The translations under genes and the position numbers were made by a program. From Herbidospora cretacea (GTDB taxonomy: Bacteria; Actinomycetota; Actinomycetes; Streptosporangiales; Streptosporangiaceae), in NCBI RefSeq assembly GCF_001570605.1, contig NZ_BBXG01000013.1, positions 124,001-188,000 of the forward strand: 64,000 bases of DNA, in the 5' to 3' direction. The notes under the pieces are model-generated. The model worked only from the letters and a program-made list of their open reading frames with translations, was not told where the DNA came from and made no database searches. Positions 46,037 through 55,524 of the stretch are shown one piece after another; the stretch's first letter is position 1, and each line of letters starts with the position of its first letter.

Positions 46037-49000
46037 GACGTCCTTCCGCTCCGGAGCATGTTCCGCCGCTGTTCGATGCGCGAGGTGCGCTGCTGTTCGC
46101 GCACGTCGGCCGTCTGCTCTTCCTTGGCCTCGCCCGCGGTGGCCGCTTCGGCGAGCGACGAGATCGTGGGCGACTGGTAGAGGATGTGCGGGGGGAGGTA
46201 GGTCAGGCCGAGCGCCTTCCGGACCTCCGTGATGATCTCCATGCCGAGCAGCGAGTTGCCGCCCAGCTCGAAGAAGTTGTCGTGGACGCCGACCGACTCC
46301 AGGCCGAGCGCCTCGGTCCACACCTCGGCGATCTTCTCCTCGGCCTCGTTCTGCGGCTCCACGAACGCGGTCGACAGGTCCGGCCTGGGGTGCCGGCCGA
46401 AGGCGTCCCTGAGCTTCTTGACCGTCGCCTGGTGGCTCTCGATCGAGGACTTGCGGCTCATCGCGACCAGCGGCGCGAAGTCCTGCGTGGAGGCGACCAC
46501 GTGCCGCTCGCCGCTGTTCAGCACCCGGACGAGGGTCTCGAAGCCGTCCTCGAAGCTGAGCCCGAACAGGCCCCGGTACCAGGTGAAGTACTGCTTGGAG
46601 CCCTCGTCGTAGTTCTCCAGGCCCTCCGTCCAGCCGTTCCAGGTCCACTCGCACCAGTCGACCGAGGTGACCAGCGCGCCGGGCAGCGGGTCGCTGAGCG
46701 CGAAGGAGTCCAGGAACGCGTTGGCCGCGCAGTAGTCGACCTGCCCGGCGCCGCCGCCGGTGGCGGAGGTGGTGGAGGAGTAGAGGGCGAGGAAGTCGAC
46801 CGGCACGTCCTTCAGCACCTCGGCCAGGGCCAGCGAACCGGCCACCTTCGGGGCGAGCGTGCGCTCGATGTCGGCCACGGTCTTGAACTGCATCAGGCCG
46901 ACGGCGGGCACGCCCGCGCAGTGCAGGACGCCGTTGAGCCCGCCGAAGTGCTCGATCGCCGCGTCGACGGCCCGGCGCACGTCCGCGACCTTGGACACGT
47001 CTCCGGCCACCGTGACGACCCCGACGCCGGCCGCCTCCAGCCGGCGCAGCCCCTCGACGCGCCGCCGCACCTCGTCGGCGGTGCCGGGGGCGGCCAGGAT
47101 CTGGTTCCACTGGTCCTTCGGCGGGACGGCGGTGCGCCCCATGAGGACCAGGTTGGCCTGGTACTTCCCGGCCAGCAGCTCGGCCATGCCCAGGCCGATG
47201 CCGCCCAGGCCGCCGGTCACCAGGTACGTCCCGCCGCGCCGCACGTCCACGACCGGGTCGGTCCTGTCGATGTTGGCGGCGTCCAGCACCTCGTAGCCCG
47301 GCGTCCAGCGGCGGCCCTCGCGCAGCGCGACGACCTGGTCGTTGGGGTCGGCCCGCAGCTCGGCCAGCAGCCCGCGCAGGGCGGCCGGTCCGGTGCCGGC
47401 GTCGATGTCGATGAGGCGGGTCTTGACCCTCGGGTACTCGACGGGGATGAGCCGGGTCGGGCCGAGCAGCGTGTTGCGCTCGGGGATGACGTCGTCGCCG
47501 GTCAGCACCTTCTGGCTGCCGACGGTGACGATGTCCAGCGCCCAGGCCGGCAGGCCGAGGTCGACGGCGGCCCTGGCGAAGGAGACCAGCGTGTACAGGC
47601 CGCGCTTCAGGCACTCCTGGGTGGCGTCGCCTTCGGCGGGGGCCGGGTCGGCGGTCCACAGGTGCACGACCCGCTCCGGCGTGAATTCACGGCCGCCGAG
47701 CGTCCGCAGGGCGGCGACGACGTCGTCCTGCGAGCCGGGGCGGATGACGAAGCCGTTTGGGGTCTCGGCGTAGGCGTCGCCGGGCCGGACCAGGACGACC
47801 TCGTGGCCGAGCGCGTCCAGCGCGGCGCGGACCGATCCGGTCAGCGTGTCGGCCAGGCCCGCGTCGGTGAAGAGCAGCCACTTGGTCTGCTCCTCCGCGC
47901 GGACGAGCTGCGGCGCGGTCTGCCGCCACACGGGGACGTTGATCCACCGCTCGTCCGGCAGGCGCGGCAGCGCGGTCGCGATGCTGGTGGGGTCGCTCTC
48001 GTCCAGCAGCGGCACGCCGGGCGTCAGCGCCGACTGGTCGATCTCCAGCCAGTAGTCCTGGCGGTCGAAGGGGTAGGTCGGCAGCGGGACCCGGCCGGGC
48101 GTCCAGCCGTCGTGCAGGGCGTCCCAGTCGATCGGGACCCCGGCCAGCCAGAGCTTGGCGACGGCGGTCGCGGTGGCGGCGAGCGTCTCCACCTGGTCGC
48201 CCTGGCCGGGCAGGGTGGTGACGATCAGCGGCCACTGGTTGCGGTCGCAGTCGGGGTGGCCGCGGGTCAGCGCGCCGAGCGACTGCCCGGGGCCGATCTC
48301 GGTCAGCGTCAGGTCGCCGCCGCGCAGCACGTGCGCGAGCCCGGCGCCGAACTCGACCGTCTCGCACATGTGGCGGGCCCAGTAGCCGGGGTCGGTGACG
48401 AGCTCGGCGGTGGCGATCTCGCCGGTGACGTTGCTGACGTACGGGATGGACGGCGGGTTCAGCGTCACGTTGGCGCTGATCCAGGAGGTCAGCTCGGCCG
48501 CGACCGGTTCGAGCATCCGGGAGTGGAAGGCGTGCGTGGTCTGGAGGCGGCGGCAGCCGATCTCCGCCGCCCGCAGCCGCGCGGCGGCGGCCTCGACGCT
48601 CTCCTCCGGCCCGGCCAGCACGAGCTGCGAGCCGGTGCGGACCGCGACGTCGAGGCCGAGGTCGCCGAGCACCGCCTTCAGCCGCTTCTCGTCGGCGGCG
48701 ACGGCCAGCATGCCGCCCTCCGGCTGGGAGGTGATCAGCTTCGCCCGGTAGGCGACCAGCTTGAGCGCGTCGGCCAGCGACAGCACCCCGGACAGGCAGG
48801 CCGCGACGTACTCGCCGAGGCTGTAGCCGACCATGATCTCCGGCTTGACGCCCCAGCTCATCAGCAGCCGGGCCAGCGCGTACTCGGCGACGAAGACGGC
48901 GGGCTGGATGAGGTGCGCGTTCGGGGTCGAGCGCGGGGAGGCGTCCCCGGTCCGCCCGAGCAGCGCGGCCAGGTCGGGGGCGGTCGCGGGCCCGGCCGGG

Positions 49001-50754
49001 ACGAAGACGTCGGACAGCTGGGAGGCCTCGGTGAGGCCCAGCAGGCTGACGCACTCGTCCACGTCCGCCCGGAAGGCGGGCTCCTCCTCGTACAGGGCGG
49101 CGACCATGCCCGGGTACTGCTCGCCGACGCCGGCGATCAGGAACCCGGTCTTGCGGCCGACGGCCGTGTCGGTGCGGCCCAGCGGCCCGGCCGGGTCGGC
49201 GAGCAGCGCGGCGGCCCTGGCGTTGCCGTCGGCGACGATGACCTTGCGGTGGTTGAAGACCTTGCGGCCCTTCTGGAGGGTGTAGGCGACGTCGCCCAGG
49301 TCCAGGCCGGGGTCGGCGGCGACGCGCTCGCCCAGGCGGGCCGCCATCGCCTCGGCGGCGGCGGCCGACCGGGCCGACACCGGGAGGATCTGCCAGCGGC
49401 GGGGCCGCTCCCGGCGCTCGGCCGGGACGGGGGCCTCGACGATGATCGCGTGCGCGTTCGTGCCGCCCATGCCGAGCGAGCTGATCCCGGCGATGCGCGG
49501 CCGGTCGGCGCTGCGCGGCCAGGGGGTGGGCTGGGACGTGACGTAGAACGGGCTGGCCTCGAAGTCGATCTCGGGGTTCGGCGAGGTGTAGTGGAGCGTC
49601 CCGGGGATCAGCTCGTGCCGCAGCGACTGGACGACCTTGATCAGGCCGGTCGCGCCGGAGGCGCGGTCGAGGTGGCCGACGTTCGGCTTGATCGAGCCGA
49701 GGATGCAGTACTGCTTCTTCTCCGTCTGGCCGAACGCCCTGGTCAGGGCCGCGACCTCCATCGGGTCGCCGACCTCGGTGGCGGTGCCGTGCGCCTCGAC
49801 GTAGGAGATCTGCGACGGCTCGATGCCCGCCTTCTCGATCGCCTTGGACACGCAGCGGCGCTGGCCGTCGATGCTGGGGGCCAGGTAGCTGAACTTCATC
49901 GCGCCGTCGTTGTTGATCGTGGAGGCGCGGATCACCGCGAGCACGGTGTCCCGGTCCTCGATCGCCCTGCCCAGGCGCTTCAGCGCGACCACGGCCGCGC
50001 CGTCGCCGAACATGCTGCCGCGGCCCTGCGCGTCGAAGGTCCGCACATGGCCGTCGGGCGACTCCTGGCCGCCCTCCTCCCACAGGTAGCCGGTCCGATC
50101 GGGGATGCGGACCGACACGCCGCCCGCCAGCGCCATGTCGCACTCGTCCCGGCGCAGCGCCTCGCTCGCCAGGTGGACCGCGACCAGCGAGGTCGAGCAG
50201 AACGTCTGCACGGTCACGCTCGGCCCGGACAGGTCCAGCCGGAACGACACGTTCGTGGCCAGCGAGTCCTTGTCGTTGCCGATCATCAGCGCGGACGTGT
50301 CGATGCCCATGGCGAACGCCTGCAGCCGGGTCAGCAGGTAGCCGCTGATGTTCATGCCGGCGAACACGCCGACCGAGCCGCGGCTCTCCGGCGAGCCGTA
50401 CCCGGCCGACTCCAGGACCTCCCACACGCATTCGAGGAAGAGCCGCTGCTGCGGATCGGCCAGCGTGGCCTCGCGCGGGTTGTAGCCGAAGAACGCCGCG
50501 TCGAATCCGCGGATCTCGTCGAGAATCGGCCGGCTCCGGACGTAGTTCGGTTTCGAGAACGTCGCCGCCGGCACGCCCGCCTCGATCAGTTCCTCATCCG
50601 AGAAACGCGTGAAGGATTCGACCCCGGTGCTGATGTTCCGCCAGAACGTTTCGACGTCATTGGCTCCCGGGAATCGACCGGCCATGCCGATGATCGCAAT
50701 ATCGGACTCGTCCGCGGGGTATTGCGAGTCACCAGGTGGATGTTGCTGAGTCAT
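46033..50754 (-). CDS. PKS F: module 7, KS-AT-KR-ACP
   Basis: 1573 residues. The start is set at ATG 50754 because AGGGG sits about 8 bases upstream; ATG 50760 and GTG 50772 are in-frame alternatives with poorer spacing. Domains: KS ~22-440 (Cys186 in FCSTSL), AT ~535-835 (GYSLGE Ser645; HAFH His741; LLGR insertion), KR ~1174-1380 (TGGLGGIG; Tyr1341 in DYCAAN), ACP ~1462-1535 (Ser1501 in ELGGNSL). The tail is basic (RRNMLRSG), like that of PKS E. The module is closely related in layout and sequence to the second module of PKS E, so it probably follows E in the assembly line. No DH or ER is present, so a hydroxyl is expected. It is third in the leftward operon, 42 bases after the exporter permease. 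Confidence 0.95.
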   Translation of the reverse strand: MTQQHPPGDSQYPADESDIAIIGMAGRFPGANDVETFWRNISTGVESFTRFSDEELIEAGVPAATFSKPNYVRSRPILDEIRGFDAAFFGYNPREATLADPQQRLFLECVWEVLESAGYGSPESRGSVGVFAGMNISGYLLTRLQAFAMGIDTSALMIGNDKDSLATNVSFRLDLSGPSVTVQTFCSTSLVAVHLASEALRRDECDMALAGGVSVRIPDRTGYLWEEGGQESPDGHVRTFDAQGRGSMFGDGAAVVALKRLGRAIEDRDTVLAVIRASTINNDGAMKFSYLAPSIDGQRRCVSKAIEKAGIEPSQISYVEAHGTATEVGDPMEVAALTRAFGQTEKKQYCILGSIKPNVGHLDRASGATGLIKVVQSLRHELIPGTLHYTSPNPEIDFEASPFYVTSQPTPWPRSADRPRIAGISSLGMGGTNAHAIIVEAPVPAERRERPRRWQILPVSARSAAAAEAMAARLGERVAADPGLDLGDVAYTLQKGRKVFNHRKVIVADGNARAAALLADPAGPLGRTDTAVGRKTGFLIAGVGEQYPGMVAALYEEEPAFRADVDECVSLLGLTEASQLSDVFVPAGPATAPDLAALLGRTGDASPRSTPNAHLIQPAVFVAEYALARLLMSWGVKPEIMVGYSLGEYVAACLSGVLSLADALKLVAYRAKLITSQPEGGMLAVAADEKRLKAVLGDLGLDVAVRTGSQLVLAGPEESVEAAAARLRAAEIGCRRLQTTHAFHSRMLEPVAAELTSWISANVTLNPPSIPYVSNVTGEIATAELVTDPGYWARHMCETVEFGAGLAHVLRGGDLTLTEIGPGQSLGALTRGHPDCDRNQWPLIVTTLPGQGDQVETLAATATAVAKLWLAGVPIDWDALHDGWTPGRVPLPTYPFDRQDYWLEIDQSALTPGVPLLDESDPTSIATALPRLPDERWINVPVWRQTAPQLVRAEEQTKWLLFTDAGLADTLTGSVRAALDALGHEVVLVRPGDAYAETPNGFVIRPGSQDDVVAALRTLGGREFTPERVVHLWTADPAPAEGDATQECLKRGLYTLVSFARAAVDLGLPAWALDIVTVGSQKVLTGDDVIPERNTLLGPTRLIPVEYPRVKTRLIDIDAGTGPAALRGLLAELRADPNDQVVALREGRRWTPGYEVLDAANIDRTDPVVDVRRGGTYLVTGGLGGIGLGMAELLAGKYQANLVLMGRTAVPPKDQWNQILAAPGTADEVRRRVEGLRRLEAAGVGVVTVAGDVSKVADVRRAVDAAIEHFGGLNGVLHCAGVPAVGLMQFKTVADIERTLAPKVAGSLALAEVLKDVPVDFLALYSSTTSATGGGAGQVDYCAANAFLDSFALSDPLPGALVTSVDWCEWTWNGWTEGLENYDEGSKQYFTWYRGLFGLSFEDGFETLVRVLNSGERHVVASTQDFAPLVAMSRKSSIESHQATVKKLRDAFGRHPRPDLSTAFVEPQNEAEEKIAEVWTEALGLESVGVHDNFFELGGNSLLGMEIITEVRKALGLTYLPPHILYQSPTISSLAEAATAGEAKEEQTADVREQQRTSRIEQRRNMLRSGRTS

Positions 50755-50795
50755 CAACATGCCCCTATTCACCGAATTTTTAGGTGGGAATTCTT

Positions 50796-51590
50796 TTAGA
50801 GGAGCCCGCCGCGGCCCCAGCCGCGGGTGAGCCGGCGGATCGCGAACGCGCCGCAGACCAGCGCGATCCCCAGCAGGATCGCCGCGGGCTTCAGGACTCC
50901 GGCGGTGTCACCGGCGACCGCGGCCTGCAGCAACTCCAGGGCCCAGTAGCCGGGGGACGCCTGCGCGGCGACCTGGGCCCACTCCGGCATCAGGCTCAGC
51001 GGCACCAGCGCCCCGCCGAGCGAGCTGAGCGTCAGCGCGCCCACGTCCGTGATCACGCTGAGCTCGCCGTGGCTGCGCACGATCGCGGCCAGCAGCGCGC
51101 CGATCGCCAGCAGCGTGAACGCCCAGAGCAGGATGGCCCCCAGCACCAGCGGGACGTTGCCCGGGATGGGCAGGCCGATGACCAGGCAGCCGTAGATCAG
51201 CAGGATGGTCTGCTGGGCGATCATCACCACGTAGATCGGCAGGGTCTTGCCGATCAGCAGCTCGGCGGCCGGCGCCCGGCTCACCCGGAGCCGGTCCCAG
51301 GTCTTCCAGGTGCGCTCGGCCAGGATGGCGTTGCCCGCGATGGAGATCGCGAACACCGAGAACATGACCAGCAGCCCGGTCACCACCTTGGTGGTGCCGC
51401 CGTCGACCGCCCGCACGTAGAGCGGCTCCAGGACCAGCATCAGGACCATCGGCATGACCACGTAGCTGATCGTCTGGCCGGGGTCGCGGAGCCGGATGAG
51501 CGTGTTGTTGCCGGCCATCGCGCGGATCCGGTGGAGGGACTCGCGCAGGGCAGCGGCCGGCCCGGGACGGTATCCGGTCTCAAGGAGCAT
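50796..51590 (-). CDS. ABC-2 type transporter permease
   Basis: 264 residues with about six hydrophobic segments and the ABC-2 membrane-protein layout (long N-terminal stretch with RDPGQTISYVVMP, then clustered helices, and LSLMPEWAQVAAQASPGYWALE near the last pair). With the ATPase upstream it forms a two-component exporter of the DrrAB type, expected to pump the polyketide out of the cell and so give self-resistance. Its ATG lies inside the ATPase gene (11-base overlap). It is directly followed by PKS F, so export and synthesis are coexpressed. Confidence 0.92.
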   Translation of the reverse strand: MLLETGYRPGPAAALRESLHRIRAMAGNNTLIRLRDPGQTISYVVMPMVLMLVLEPLYVRAVDGGTTKVVTGLLVMFSVFAISIAGNAILAERTWKTWDRLRVSRAPAAELLIGKTLPIYVVMIAQQTILLIYGCLVIGLPIPGNVPLVLGAILLWAFTLLAIGALLAAIVRSHGELSVITDVGALTLSSLGGALVPLSLMPEWAQVAAQASPGYWALELLQAAVAGDTAGVLKPAAILLGIALVCGAFAIRRLTRGWGRGGLL

Positions 51591-52416
51591 CGCTGACCGC
51601 CAGGGATCGGTAGAGGTCGTCCAAGGAGGGGTTGTGGACCTCGATCGTGCTGATCGGCCGCTCGGCGCGGCCCAGCAGGTCGATCAGGGTGGCCGCCGGC
51701 TGCGTGGTGGAGACGCGGACCTCCTCCTCGTTGTCGTGGATCAGCCGCACCTCCCCGGGCAGCCCGTCGACCAGTTCGTCGTAGGTGCCCCGCGCGATGA
51801 TCCGGCCGCTGCGGGCCACCGCGATGGTGGCCTGCAACTCGACCAGTTCGGGCAGGTAGTGCGTGGTGTAGACGATGGCCGCGCCCTCGCCGGCGCGCTG
51901 CTTGACGACGTCGAGCATCGCCTCGCGGGTCTCCAGGTCGGCGCCCGCGGTCGGCTCGTCCAGCAGCAGCAGACCGGGCCGGTTGATCAGCGCGGTGGCC
52001 GCCTGGACGCGCCGCTGCTGCCCGCCGGACAGCGCCGCCGTCCTGCGGTCGATGAACGCGCCGAGCCGGAGCGCGACGGTCAGCTCCTCCACGGCGCTGT
52101 CGAGCGCGGCCCGGCGCAGCCCCGCGAGCTTCCCGAACAGGTTGAGGTGCTCGCGCACGGTGACGGACGGATAGAGCGCGATGTGCTGCGGCGCGACGCC
52201 CACCCGCCCCCTGCTCGCCGACGGCGGGCGCCCGTCGATGGTCACGTGACCGCCGTCCTGACGGACCAGGTACGACACGATCTCCACGAAGGTCGTCTTG
52301 CCCGCGCCGTTGTGCCCGACCAGGCCGACGATCTCGCCGGCCGCCACACTCAGGCTGAATCCGTCCAACGCCAGGACCGGGCCGTATCGCTTGACGAGAT
52401 CAATGGCTTGCAGCAA
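51580..52416 (-). CDS. ABC transporter ATP-binding protein (drug exporter type)
   Basis: 278 residues from a TTG start. Walker A GHNGAGKT, Q-loop VAPQH, signature LSGGQQRR, Walker B LLLLDEPTAG and H-loop TTHYL are all in order; the C-terminal extension resembles that of DrrA-like ATPases. It powers the adjacent permease. The TTG at 52416 is preferred because AAGGAGGTGA lies 4 bases upstream; the in-frame GTG at 52440 has no ribosome site and would place that sequence inside the gene. It is the first gene of the leftward operon, which also contains PKS F, PKS G and a dehydrogenase. Confidence 0.93.
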   Translation of the reverse strand: MLQAIDLVKRYGPVLALDGFSLSVAAGEIVGLVGHNGAGKTTFVEIVSYLVRQDGGHVTIDGRPPSASRGRVGVAPQHIALYPSVTVREHLNLFGKLAGLRRAALDSAVEELTVALRLGAFIDRRTAALSGGQQRRVQAATALINRPGLLLLDEPTAGADLETREAMLDVVKQRAGEGAAIVYTTHYLPELVELQATIAVARSGRIIARGTYDELVDGLPGEVRLIHDNEEEVRVSTTQPAATLIDLLGRAERPISTIEVHNPSLDDLYRSLAVSDAP

Positions 52417-52420
52417 GGTG

Positions 52421-52430
52421 TCACCTCCTT
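52421..52430 (-). promoter_or_regulatory. Near-consensus Shine-Dalgarno AAGGAGGTGA deciding a TTG start
   Basis: On the minus strand AAGGAGGTGA is followed by CACC and TTG. The match to the anti-Shine-Dalgarno end of 16S rRNA is essentially complete. It moves the exporter ATPase start from GTG 52440 to TTG 52416 and predicts strong translation of the first gene of the operon despite the weak start codon. Confidence 0.75.
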
Positions 52431-52723
52431 GAGTGTTCACCTCGAAAAGACTGTGCTTTTCGCATATCCGCGAATGGGGAATTCGGGAATTTGACTGAGG
52501 AAATCGAGTTACCGCTACAGTAGCGGCGGGCGGCCCGGCCGCTATTGGCAGGAAGTGGCCGGAGACAACAGGCCAACGGCCGTTCCCCTAGGGGTGTCCC
52601 CTATTCGCCGGACGCCGTGAAGACAGGGGTTGCGGGTCCAGGTCGGCCGACCTGCGAAAACGGCTGTTTGTGCTTGACAACGGCCAGCTGTTCACGGTGA
52701 CCCGTTGCTGTCAGAATCTCCGG
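52431..52723. promoter_or_regulatory. Divergent intergenic region of the exporter-PKS operon
   Basis: About 290 non-coding bases, AT-richer than the genes around it. It should carry the promoter of the leftward operon and of the rightward GT-C gene. Symmetric elements: CCGCTAC-A-GTAGCGG at 52512-52526, and two abutting palindromes, AACGGCCGTT and CCCCTAGGGG, at 52575-52594, followed by a further CCCCTA. A TTGACA at 52674-52679 has no good -10 partner. No promoter can be placed with certainty. Confidence 0.6.
52512..52526. promoter_or_regulatory. Perfect dyad CCGCTAC-A-GTAGCGG, likely operator
   Basis: Seven-base arms around one central base, about 96 bases upstream of the TTG start of the exporter ATPase. 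Location and symmetry suit a TetR- or GntR-type repressor of the exporter/PKS operon. The cognate regulator is not in the window. Confidence 0.5.
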
Positions 52724-54232
52724 GTGGCTATCGAACGCTCTGACACGAAGTTGCCGGAGGCAGGCGAGAGTCGCCTCAAGGGGCTGCCGCCCGTCGCGGC
52801 GGGCCCGATCGCCGCGCTGGCGGCGTCGCTCGCGGTCCTGCTGACCGCCCTGTCCCTTCGGTACGGGTTCCATCGCGACGAGCTCTACTTCATGGTCGCC
52901 GGCGACCACCCCGACTGGGGCTACGTCGACCAGCCGCCGCTGACCCCGCTGCTGGCCCGCGCGAGCACCGCCCTGCTCGGCGACTCCCCGGCCGCGCTGC
53001 GCGTCGTCGCCACCATCTTCTGTGTGGCCGCGGTCGTGACCGTCGCCCTGATCGCCCGCGAACTCGGCGGCGACCGCCGGGTGCAGACCGTCGCCGCCTG
53101 CTGCGCGGCCGGTTCCGGGATCGTCCTGGGCCTGGGCCACCTGCTCGCCACCGCGACCTTCGACATGCTGGCCTGGCTGGTGATCAGCCTGCTGGTGCTG
53201 CGCCTGCTCCGGACCGGCGACGGCCGCTGGTTCGTGCTGATCGGCGTCGCGGTCGGCGTCGGCATGGAGAACAAGCAGCTCCTCGGGCTGCTGGTGGTGA
53301 CCCTGTTCCTGGCGCTGCTGCTGGTCGGGCCGAGAGACGTGCTGCGCACCCGCTGGCTGCCGATCGGCGCGCTCATCGCCCTGGTCATCGCCGCGCCCAA
53401 CCTGATCTGGAGCGCCGCGAACGGCTGGCCGCAGTTCGCGGTCGCGGCCGGCATCAGCGAGGACGGCGCGGACGACCGCGCGATGCTCCTCCCGCTGCTG
53501 ATCGCGCAGCTCTCCCCGCTGTTCCTCCCGTTCTGGGTGGCCGGCCTGGTCCGCCTGTGGCGGGACCCGTCGGTCCGCTGGGCCCGGCTGATCCCCGTGG
53601 CGACCCTGCTGCTGTTCACCGTCGTGCTGCTCACCGGCGGCAAGGCGTACTACGTCCTGCCCCTGCTGATCGTCTCGATGGCGGCCGGTGCGGCGCCCGT
53701 CGTCGCCCGGGTCCGGCCGCGCGTCCTCGTCGCGGGCATCGCGGTCGCCGCCGCCATCAACGTCGTCATCGGGCTCCCGGTCCTGCCGCCCGCCGCCGCC
53801 GGGCTCCCGAACGCGCTGAACGCCGAGGTGGGGGCGCAGATCGGCTGGCCGCAGTTCGTCGGGTCGGTCGCCGACGCCTGGCGCCAGATCCCCGAGCCCG
53901 ACCGCGCCCGCGCCGTCATCCTCGCCCAGAACTACGGCGAGGCCGCCGCGATCGCCCTCTACGGCCCCCAGCACGGCCTGCCCGCCGCCTACTCGGGACA
54001 CATGAGCTACGCCGACTGGGGCCCGCCCCCGGACAGCGCCGACGGCCCCGTCCTGCTGGTCCACGCCGCCGAGAACCGCTGGATCGCCGCGCGGTTCACC
54101 GACTGCCGCCTCGTCGGCCCGGTCGACATCGGCCACGACATCGACAATCAGCTCAGCGAGAACGTCATCCGGATCTGCGGCGCGGCTCCCGTCGCCTGGT
54201 CCGCCCTCTGGCCGAGTCTGCGGCACAGCTGA
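52724..54232 (+). CDS. GT-C family membrane glycosyltransferase-like protein (ArnT/PMT type)
   Basis: About 502 residues with many hydrophobic helices. The first periplasmic loop has the diagnostic acidic pattern (FHRDELYFM, then GYVDQPPLTP), as in ArnT and dolichyl-phosphate mannosyltransferase-like proteins that use lipid-linked sugars. The C-terminal third is soluble and faces outward. GTG 52724 is the preferred start; an upstream in-frame GTG at 52670 adds residues with no family character. No polyketide sugar genes are nearby, so a role in cell-envelope glycosylation is more likely than tailoring of the polyketide. It marks the probable right border of the cluster. Confidence 0.8.
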   Translation: MAIERSDTKLPEAGESRLKGLPPVAAGPIAALAASLAVLLTALSLRYGFHRDELYFMVAGDHPDWGYVDQPPLTPLLARASTALLGDSPAALRVVATIFCVAAVVTVALIARELGGDRRVQTVAACCAAGSGIVLGLGHLLATATFDMLAWLVISLLVLRLLRTGDGRWFVLIGVAVGVGMENKQLLGLLVVTLFLALLLVGPRDVLRTRWLPIGALIALVIAAPNLIWSAANGWPQFAVAAGISEDGADDRAMLLPLLIAQLSPLFLPFWVAGLVRLWRDPSVRWARLIPVATLLLFTVVLLTGGKAYYVLPLLIVSMAAGAAPVVARVRPRVLVAGIAVAAAINVVIGLPVLPPAAAGLPNALNAEVGAQIGWPQFVGSVADAWRQIPEPDRARAVILAQNYGEAAAIALYGPQHGLPAAYSGHMSYADWGPPPDSADGPVLLVHAAENRWIAARFTDCRLVGPVDIGHDIDNQLSENVIRICGAAPVAWSALWPSLRHS

Positions 54233-54311
54233 TGGAGGCACCGATGAGCGGTCAGAACATGTCACCGGCAGGCCGGTCTCCGGCGGCCCTTCTCCGCTTA
54301 GCCTGGCTGAC

Positions 54312-55001
54312 ATGCGCGTAGGTTGCCTGATCGGGTCAGGCCGCGACTGCGACATCTACGAGGCCGGAGCGGGCAAGGTCATCCGGCGGGCCAAAGACGG
54401 CCGGAGCCTGGAACGCGAGGCGTCCGTCATGCGCCACGCCAGCCGTGGCGGCTTCCCCGCGCCGCAGGTCTACGACGCCGACGGCCCCGACATCCTGATG
54501 GAGCGCCTCGACGGCCCCAGCCTCTTCCAGGACGCCGCCGCCCATCCGTGCCGGGTCTCCGACCACGGCACCCTCCTCGCCGACCTGCTCGAGAAGCTGT
54601 CCGCCGTACGCGCCCCCGGCTGGCTCCCCGCCGCCTGTGTCGGCAACCACCTGCTCCACCTGGACCTGCACCCGCACAACGTGCTGCTCACCGGCGACGG
54701 CCCCCGCGTCATCGACTGGGCCACCGCCGGCCGTGGCGCCTCCGCCGCCGACATCGCCTCCACCTGGCTGGCCCTGGCGTCGGGCCACGTGGAGCCCGAG
54801 CTGCGCCCGAGCCGGGACCTCATGCTGGCGGCCTTCCTCGACCGCGTCGACCGCGAGGCCGCCCGGCCCTACCTGACCGTGATGGCGGAACGCCGCCGTA
54901 CCGACCGCAACGCCGACAACGCGGAGACGGCCGCCATCGACCGCCTCCTCGCCCGCGAACACACGACCCTCGAGGAGGCAGTCAATGGCAGACCGACGTG
55001 A
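54312..55001 (+). CDS. Aminoglycoside phosphotransferase (APH)-fold small-molecule kinase
   Basis: 229 residues. Kinase-like fold with an N-terminal lobe (IGSGRDCDIYEAG, ILMERLDGPS), the catalytic Brenner motif HLDLHPHNVLL and the metal-binding VIDWATA. Substrate unknown; members phosphorylate antibiotics, sugars, choline and others. No ribosome site is visible before the ATG, so it may be leaderless. It overlaps the next gene by 17 bases. It lies outside the PKS operons, and resistance to the polyketide is not supported. Confidence 0.8.
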   Translation: MRVGCLIGSGRDCDIYEAGAGKVIRRAKDGRSLEREASVMRHASRGGFPAPQVYDADGPDILMERLDGPSLFQDAAAHPCRVSDHGTLLADLLEKLSAVRAPGWLPAACVGNHLLHLDLHPHNVLLTGDGPRVIDWATAGRGASAADIASTWLALASGHVEPELRPSRDLMLAAFLDRVDREAARPYLTVMAERRRTDRNADNAETAAIDRLLAREHTTLEEAVNGRPT

Positions 55002-55428
55002 AGTCCGGGTATCTGATGGTGATCGCGAGGCCGCCGTCGCCCACCTGCTGGCCGCCGTGGACGAGGGCCGCCTCAGCCTCGACGAGTACAACGACCGCAT
55101 GAGCCGCGCCTACGCCTCGGTCACCTTCGCCGACCTGGACAACCTCCTCCTCGACCTCCCCAGCCCCCAGACCGCGTCTTCCACGGCCACCGCCACCCAG
55201 ACGAGAGCCCCGGCCGTGGCGGCGGGCGCGTTACCCCGCTGGCTCAAGGTCGTCTGGGTCGCGTGGGCGGCCAAGGTCGCCCTCAACCTGGTGATCTGGG
55301 TCCTGCTCAGCCTCACCGAGGGGGAAGTCCTCTACTTCTGGCCGATGTGGGTCATCTTCCCGCCGGGCCTGACCCTGCTCGGCCTCACCTACGCCGTCTC
55401 GGCCTCCCGGCAGAACGCGCGTCCCTGA
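54985..55428 (+). CDS. DUF1707 and 2TM-domain membrane protein
   Basis: 147 residues. Residues ~5-58 match the DUF1707 (SHOCT-like) pattern: VSDGDREAAVAHL, GRLSLDEYNDRM and a DLDNLLLDLP end. After an Ala/Thr-rich linker come two transmembrane helices (~90-112 and ~118-138). Such proteins are common in actinomycetes and are thought to be membrane-associated regulators, but no mechanism is established. GAGGAGG sits 6 bases before the ATG, which lies inside the kinase gene, so the two are coupled. A hairpin follows the stop. Confidence 0.85.
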   Translation: MADRREVRVSDGDREAAVAHLLAAVDEGRLSLDEYNDRMSRAYASVTFADLDNLLLDLPSPQTASSTATATQTRAPAVAAGALPRWLKVVWVAWAAKVALNLVIWVLLSLTEGEVLYFWPMWVIFPPGLTLLGLTYAVSASRQNARP

Positions 55429-55433
55429 ACGGG

Positions 55434-55461
55434 ACCCCGGCTCACGATCGTGGGCCGGGGT
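55434..55461. terminator. Long hairpin after the DUF1707 gene
   Basis: ACCCCGGC pairs with GCCGGGGT, and the centre CACGATCGTG is itself self-complementary, giving a nearly continuous stem with one T-G mismatch. It begins 6 bases after the stop codon at 55426-55428. Confidence 0.75.
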
Positions 55462-55524
55462 TCCGGCACGGCGGCGGCTGGAGCGTGGCCGCATTGCCCG
55501 AAACGTATCGAGAAGACGGAAGAC

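Noticed and set aside
52417-52440. GTG 52440 as start of the ABC ATPase
   Set aside because: No ribosome site upstream, and it would bury a near-perfect Shine-Dalgarno inside the gene; TTG 52416 fits better.
52674-52702. TTGACA as a promoter for the GT-C gene
   Set aside because: The -35 match is good but no acceptable -10 hexamer occurs at 16-19 bases.
52724-54232. GT-C protein as a tailoring glycosyltransferase
   Set aside because: It is of the membrane lipid-linked-sugar type, and no nucleotide-sugar genes are nearby.
54312-55001. APH-fold kinase as self-resistance gene of the cluster
   Set aside because: It is outside the PKS operons, coupled to a DUF1707 gene, and its fold is generic.
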